Positions 60,767 to 64,000 of a stretch of DNA of 64,000 nucleotides are shown piece by piece. This DNA is from QFOX01 sp033763655 (GTDB lineage Bacteria > Pseudomonadota > Alphaproteobacteria > Rickettsiales > UBA3002), in the NCBI GenBank assembly GCA_033763655.1, contig JANRKD010000002.1, forward strand, positions 1 to 64,000, written 5' to 3'. The notes under the pieces were generated by a model that searched no databases, was not told where the DNA came from, and saw nothing but the letters and a program-made list of their open reading frames with translations. Within the stretch, counting starts at the first letter, position 1. Every line of letters starts with the position of its first letter. A program made the position numbers and the translations under genes.

Positions 60767-61807
60767 TCATTCACCCAGAGTGTCGCGCTCTTCAGCGTAT
60801 TGTTTCTTTTTCGCCTCCCACTCGTCGTAGGCCTTGATGATTTTAGCGGCCAACGGGTGACGCACCACATCGCCATCGCTAAAACGGATGGTTTCAATGC
60901 CGGGGATATGCTCGATTTTCGGGATGCAGTCGGTCAGCCCGGATTTAATGTCTTTCGGCAAATCGATCTGCGACTGGTCGCCGGTGATAATCATCCGCGA
61001 GCGTTCGCCCATACGGGTGAGAAACATTTTCATCTGCGTGCGGGTGGTGTTCTGCGCCTCATCGAGGATGACAAAGGCGTTGCTGAACGTGCGCCCGCGC
61101 ATGAAGGCCAGTGGTGCCAGCTCGATTTCGCCGTTTTCGATCGCTTCGTGGACGCGGTCGGCGGGCATCATGTCGAACAGCGCGTCATAGAGCGGGCGCA
61201 TGTAGGGGTCGAGCTTGTCCTTCATGTCACCGGGCAGAAAACCAAGCTTCTCACCCGCCTCCACCGCCGGACGCGAGAGAATAATCCGCTCCACCTTTTT
61301 GTTGAGGAACATATAGACCGCCATCGCCACCGCGATGTACGTCTTGCCGGTGCCGGCCGGCCCGAGGGCAAAGACCAGATCGTTGTCGTACAGTGCACGG
61401 ATATAGTTGGCCTGCACATGGCTGTAAGGGGTGATAGTTTTGCGCATGGTGCGGATGTAAACATCCGTATCGGTAGCCTCGACACCATGCCGGTTTTTCG
61501 GTTTTTTATCGTTCACCGGCGGCATCATGCGGATAGCGGCATCGAAATCCGTTTCGGTAATTTCGACACCGTTCTCAATTTGCTCGTAGAGCGATTGCAA
61601 GAGGATTTCCGTCGCGTCGATGTCGCGCTTAAGGCCGGTGATGGAGAGCATGTTGCCGCGCGCCACCAGCTCGACATTGAGCGCCTGTTCGAGCCGACGC
61701 AGATGCGCATCGCGTTCGCCATACAGGAGTGGCAAATATTGGTTATGTTCAAAGAAAACGTTGATAGTTTGCGTTTCGCGGGCAACTTTTTTATCGGGTT
61801 TGGACAT
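60767..61807 (-). CDS. PhoH-like ATPase (YbeZ)
   Basis: A 346-residue PhoH family protein. Walker A is GPAGTGKTYIAVAMAV near residue 149, and a Walker B-like VILDEAQNTTRTQMKMFLTR lies near 250. The N-terminal ~110 residues include the KH-like part. It is thought to help YbeY in RNA processing. The order miaB-phoH-ybeY-corC matches E. coli miaB-ybeZ-ybeY-ybeX, with a toxin-antitoxin pair inserted after miaB here. Confidence 0.94.
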   Translation of the reverse strand: MSKPDKKVARETQTINVFFEHNQYLPLLYGERDAHLRRLEQALNVELVARGNMLSITGLKRDIDATEILLQSLYEQIENGVEITETDFDAAIRMMPPVNDKKPKNRHGVEATDTDVYIRTMRKTITPYSHVQANYIRALYDNDLVFALGPAGTGKTYIAVAMAVYMFLNKKVERIILSRPAVEAGEKLGFLPGDMKDKLDPYMRPLYDALFDMMPADRVHEAIENGEIELAPLAFMRGRTFSNAFVILDEAQNTTRTQMKMFLTRMGERSRMIITGDQSQIDLPKDIKSGLTDCIPKIEHIPGIETIRFSDGDVVRHPLAAKIIKAYDEWEAKKKQYAEERDTLGE

Positions 61808-61886
61808 GATCGCTCCCTGATGGTGACAGGTAAACTATGGCAGAACCAAAGCCCAATGCACGCGGAAACGACCGGATGTGCACAAA

Positions 61887-62187
61887 TCACACGGCGCGCA
61901 GATGTACGCCCATTGCGTTCGTCACCTTGAGAATGGTTGCAAAACTTGGCGAGCCTTTACCTGAAAGCGCCTTGTAAAGCGATTCGCGCCCGAGGCCGGC
62001 CTTCTTGGCAACGTCGCTCATGCCGCGCGCGCGCAACGGCCCCCAGACACTGGGCAATGAAGGCAGGGTCATCTCCATGTTCCTCCAACGCGAGATTAAT
62101 GAACATCGCGACATCCTTCTCCGTTTTCAGGTGATCAACGACGTCCCATTTCTTAAAACCCTTTTTAATTTCTTTCTTGTGTGTCAC
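61887..62187 (-). pseudogene. Addiction-module antitoxin, frameshifted at a CG repeat
   Basis: The 5' part reads THKKEIKKGFKKWDVVDHLK ... DDPAFIAQCLGAVARAR. The HTH half (GMSDVAKKAGLGRESLYKAL, then PSFATILKVTNAMGVHL) is in another frame. Joined, they form a normal ~98-residue HigA-like 'putative addiction module antidote'. The break falls in a CGCGCGCGCGC tract (62024-62034); adding one CG unit restores the frame. The start GTG at 62187 overlaps the toxin stop and has a perfect ggagga site. Sequencing error, decay or slippage are all possible. Confidence 0.85.
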
Positions 62188-62480
62188 CGATTCCTCCACT
62201 GTTCCGCCAATGTTTTTGCAAGAGCAATATCCCGCGATTGGGTCGATTTATCGCCACCGGCAAGCAGTATAATCACGGTTTTACCTTGCTGTATGAAATA
62301 CAAACGAATGCCGCCCGCCACATGAATCCGCACCTCGTTGAGGCCATGCCCCACCGCCTTCACATCACCCGGATTGCCTTGCTCCATACGAAAGATTCGA
62401 ACAGCTATCCGAAGCCGCACCTCACGGCTTCGTAACGCGCAAAACCAGCGCTCGAACTCTTCGCTGCGGATAATTTCCAT
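62184..62480 (-). CDS. RelE/ParE-family toxin (HigB-like)
   Basis: A 98-residue toxin of the type II class that pairs with addiction-module antidotes. Typical segments are EFERWFCALRSREVRLRIAVR, NPGDVKAVGHGLNEVRIHV, and IILLAGGDKSTQSRDIALAK. It appears intact. The start at 62480 is the conserved one; an upstream frame from 62525 would cross the operator. Toxin-first order with an overlapping antitoxin gene is usual in this subgroup. Confidence 0.88.
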   Translation of the reverse strand: MEIIRSEEFERWFCALRSREVRLRIAVRIFRMEQGNPGDVKAVGHGLNEVRIHVAGGIRLYFIQQGKTVIILLAGGDKSTQSRDIALAKTLAEQWRNR

Positions 62481-62490
62481 TATTCTGCTG

Positions 62491-62512
62491 TTTGTATCCC
62501 ATTGGATACAAA
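62491..62512. promoter_or_regulatory. Likely operator of the toxin-antitoxin module
   Basis: TTTGTATCC and GGATACAAA form a perfect 9-bp inverted repeat around CATT, 10 bp before the toxin start. It suits an HTH antitoxin that represses its own operon. Confidence 0.65.
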
Positions 62513-62541
62513 ATGTCAACAGCAATTGGCGAACAGCTTTA

Positions 62542-63885
62542 CTAAGCGCGAACCACCACTTCGCCCTTCAGGCTGAATTCGTAGGCCTCGGCAATGGCGA
62601 CGTCAACCAGCTGCCCTAGCCTGTGCACAGCGTTTTCGAGCACGACCGATTGCATGAACGGCGTTTTGCCGATAACCTGCCCCTCTTTACGCCCCAAACG
62701 CTCGATGAGCACGGGTTGCGTGCTCCCGACCATACGGCGGTTAAAGCGCAGCTGCTGGGTGCTGATGGTTTGCATCAGCCGTTGCATGCGTGCGTTTTTG
62801 ATGGCGTCTGGCACCTGATCTTCCCGACTGGCGGCGGGTGTGCCGGGACGCGGGCTATAGGCGAACACATACGACGAAGCAAACCCCACCGTTTCGACCA
62901 GCTTCAGTGTTTCCTCGAAATCGTCTTCGCTTTCGCCGGGGAAGCCGACAATAAAGTCCGAGCTGAATGCCATTTCAGGGCGTGCCGCGCGCAGCCGTTC
63001 CACAATGCCGATATAATCCGCTGCTGTGTGCTTGCGGTTCATGGCTTTCAATATCCGATCCGACCCGGACTGCACCGGCAGATGCAGCATTGGCATCAGC
63101 GTTTCAATCTCGCCGTGGGCGGCAATCAGTGCGTCGTCCACATCGCGCGGATGCGACGTGGTATAACGCAGCCGCTTTACCCCTGGAAGCGCCGCCACCA
63201 GATGCAGCAGTGCCGCCAGCCCAACTTCGCTGCCATCTTCGGCCTTACCGTGATAGGCGTTCACATTCTGCCCAAGCAGGGTGATTTCCACGGCGCCTTG
63301 CGCGAGATGCGCCTCGACCTCGCGCAGGATAGCCGCAACTGGCCGCGAGAACTCCGCCCCGCGCGTATAAGGCACGACACAGAAAGTGCAGAATTTATCG
63401 CAGCCTTCCTGAATCGACACGAACGCCGACGCGCCCTGCGGTTGCAGTGCTTCGGGTAAAAGGTCGAATTTTTGTTCCTCGACAAATTCAAGCTGCACTG
63501 CGCTTTTTCTGGTGCGCTCTACCTCGGCAATCAGGTCAGGTAAACTGTGGTAGCTCTGCGGCCCCACCACCATATCGACATACGGTGCGCGGGCGATGAT
63601 TTCCTCACCCTCGGCCTGCGCTACACACCCCGCCACTGCAATCAACAGGCGCTTTCCCTGCGCGGCCTGCGCCACCTTGTGCAGCCGTATGCGGCCAAGG
63701 TCGGAGTACATTTTTTCCGCTGCTTTTTCGCGGATATGGCAGGTGTTGAGCACCACAAGATCGGCGTCCTCGGGGGCTTCGCTCTCGACATAGCCCAGCG
63801 GTGCCAGCACGTCGGCCATGCGGGTGCTGTCATAGGCATTCATCTGGCAGCCATAGGTTTTGATGTAGAGCTTCTTTTTGTTCAT
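62542..63885 (-). CDS. miaB: tRNA-2-methylthio-N6-dimethylallyladenosine synthase
   Basis: A 447-residue radical-SAM methylthiotransferase for A37 of tRNAs reading UNN codons. The N-terminal MTTase domain has Cys in YGCQMNAYDS, NTCHIREKA and GCVAQAE. The radical-SAM cluster motif is CDKFCTFCVVPYTRG near residue 160. The C-terminal TRAM domain ends the protein. Full length. Confidence 0.96.
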   Translation of the reverse strand: MNKKKLYIKTYGCQMNAYDSTRMADVLAPLGYVESEAPEDADLVVLNTCHIREKAAEKMYSDLGRIRLHKVAQAAQGKRLLIAVAGCVAQAEGEEIIARAPYVDMVVGPQSYHSLPDLIAEVERTRKSAVQLEFVEEQKFDLLPEALQPQGASAFVSIQEGCDKFCTFCVVPYTRGAEFSRPVAAILREVEAHLAQGAVEITLLGQNVNAYHGKAEDGSEVGLAALLHLVAALPGVKRLRYTTSHPRDVDDALIAAHGEIETLMPMLHLPVQSGSDRILKAMNRKHTAADYIGIVERLRAARPEMAFSSDFIVGFPGESEDDFEETLKLVETVGFASSYVFAYSPRPGTPAASREDQVPDAIKNARMQRLMQTISTQQLRFNRRMVGSTQPVLIERLGRKEGQVIGKTPFMQSVVLENAVHRLGQLVDVAIAEAYEFSLKGEVVVRA

Positions 63886-63905
63886 GGGCGCGGGTTTAGC
63901 GCAGT

Positions 63906-64000
63906 TTACGCACCCGCGTCAATCTTCGCCGCGACGATAAAATCATTGCGGCTCAGGCCACCGAGGCGGTGGGTGGTCAGCACAATTTCGACATACCCCC
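63906..64000 (-). CDS. Pterin-4a-carbinolamine dehydratase, C-terminal end (partial)
   Basis: The last 31 codons of a gene running in from the right edge. It reads YVEIVLTTHRLGGLS, then NDFIVAAKIDAGA and a stop. The TTH..GGL.. and F..A..ID pattern matches the C-terminus of PhhB/DCoH-type dehydratases, which recycle tetrahydrobiopterin cofactors or act in molybdopterin/folate side reactions. Only a third of the protein is visible. Confidence 0.72.
   Translation of the reverse strand, partial: GYVEIVLTTHRLGGLSRNDFIVAAKIDAGA

Noticed and set aside
61809..61886. Additional gene between phoH and the antitoxin
   Set aside because: Too short and no coding pattern; it is probably the promoter and leader of phoH.

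Overview
The window is a dense, roughly 57-60% GC bacterial chromosome segment that reads as an alphaproteobacterium. Evidence: the 16S fragment at the left edge; the order rpsB-tsf-pyrH-frr-uppS-cdsA-dxr-rseP-bamA-skp-lpxD-fabZ-lpxA-lpxI-lpxB, with LpxI rather than LpxH; the cluster DUF1467-lipoprotein-proS-lolC-lolD-dnaE; a PAS_5-type protein; SdhE beside recG and mfd; and the short alphaproteobacterial ProS. I cannot name a family or genus. A diderm envelope with lipid A is certain from lpxA/B/D/I, bamA, skp and lolCD.

Layout: 1-1200 holds the 5' half of a 16S rRNA gene (minus strand) and its leader and promoter. 1.2-10.4 kb is a mixed housekeeping stretch (pilin-like protein, LOG protein, radC, terC, tRNA-Met, HIT protein, frameshifted GIY-YIG gene, purB, M23 peptidase, DNA glycosylase, fumC). 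10.3-14.7 kb is the least familiar part: a dioxygenase-like secreted protein without metal ligands and two large membrane-associated proteins I do not recognise. 15-31 kb is the long translation, isoprenoid, outer-membrane and lipid A block on the plus strand. 31.3-42.4 kb carries recG, a degenerate PAS-GGDEF protein, sdhE, mfd, two unknown genes and parE. 42.4-50.1 kb holds a PstS-like protein with two small partners, folC-folP-folK-folB, and divergent pabC-pabB. 50.1-58.1 kb is dnaE, lolD, lolC, proS, a lipoprotein and DUF1467. 58.3-64 kb is an unknown membrane gene, then corC, ybeY and phoH, a toxin-antitoxin module with a frameshifted antitoxin, miaB, and the 3' end of a pterin carbinolamine dehydratase gene.

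The most interesting pattern is regulatory. Several otherwise unrelated, uncharacterised genes (M23 peptidase, the 697-residue protein, the 168/495-residue pair and the 331-residue membrane protein) are each preceded by an 18-bp direct repeat that looks like a PhoB box (7-bp half-sites, 11-bp period). In most cases a -10 hexamer lies 21-22 bp further on, one helical turn more than the classical E. coli spacing; the M23 gene has the classical 10 bp. A sixth box, on the minus strand at about 18.4 kb, fires into a stretch with only a 34-codon ORF. Together they suggest an undescribed phosphate-starvation (or PhoB-like) regulon of envelope proteins. This is inference from sequence and needs motif statistics and expression data.

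Other notable points: dispersed palindromic repeats in most larger intergenic gaps; two genes interrupted at simple-sequence tracts (A8 in GIY-YIG, a CG tract in the antitoxin); EF-Ts with an insertion of about 90 residues; and a structured leader upstream of purB. All positions and spacings were counted by eye.
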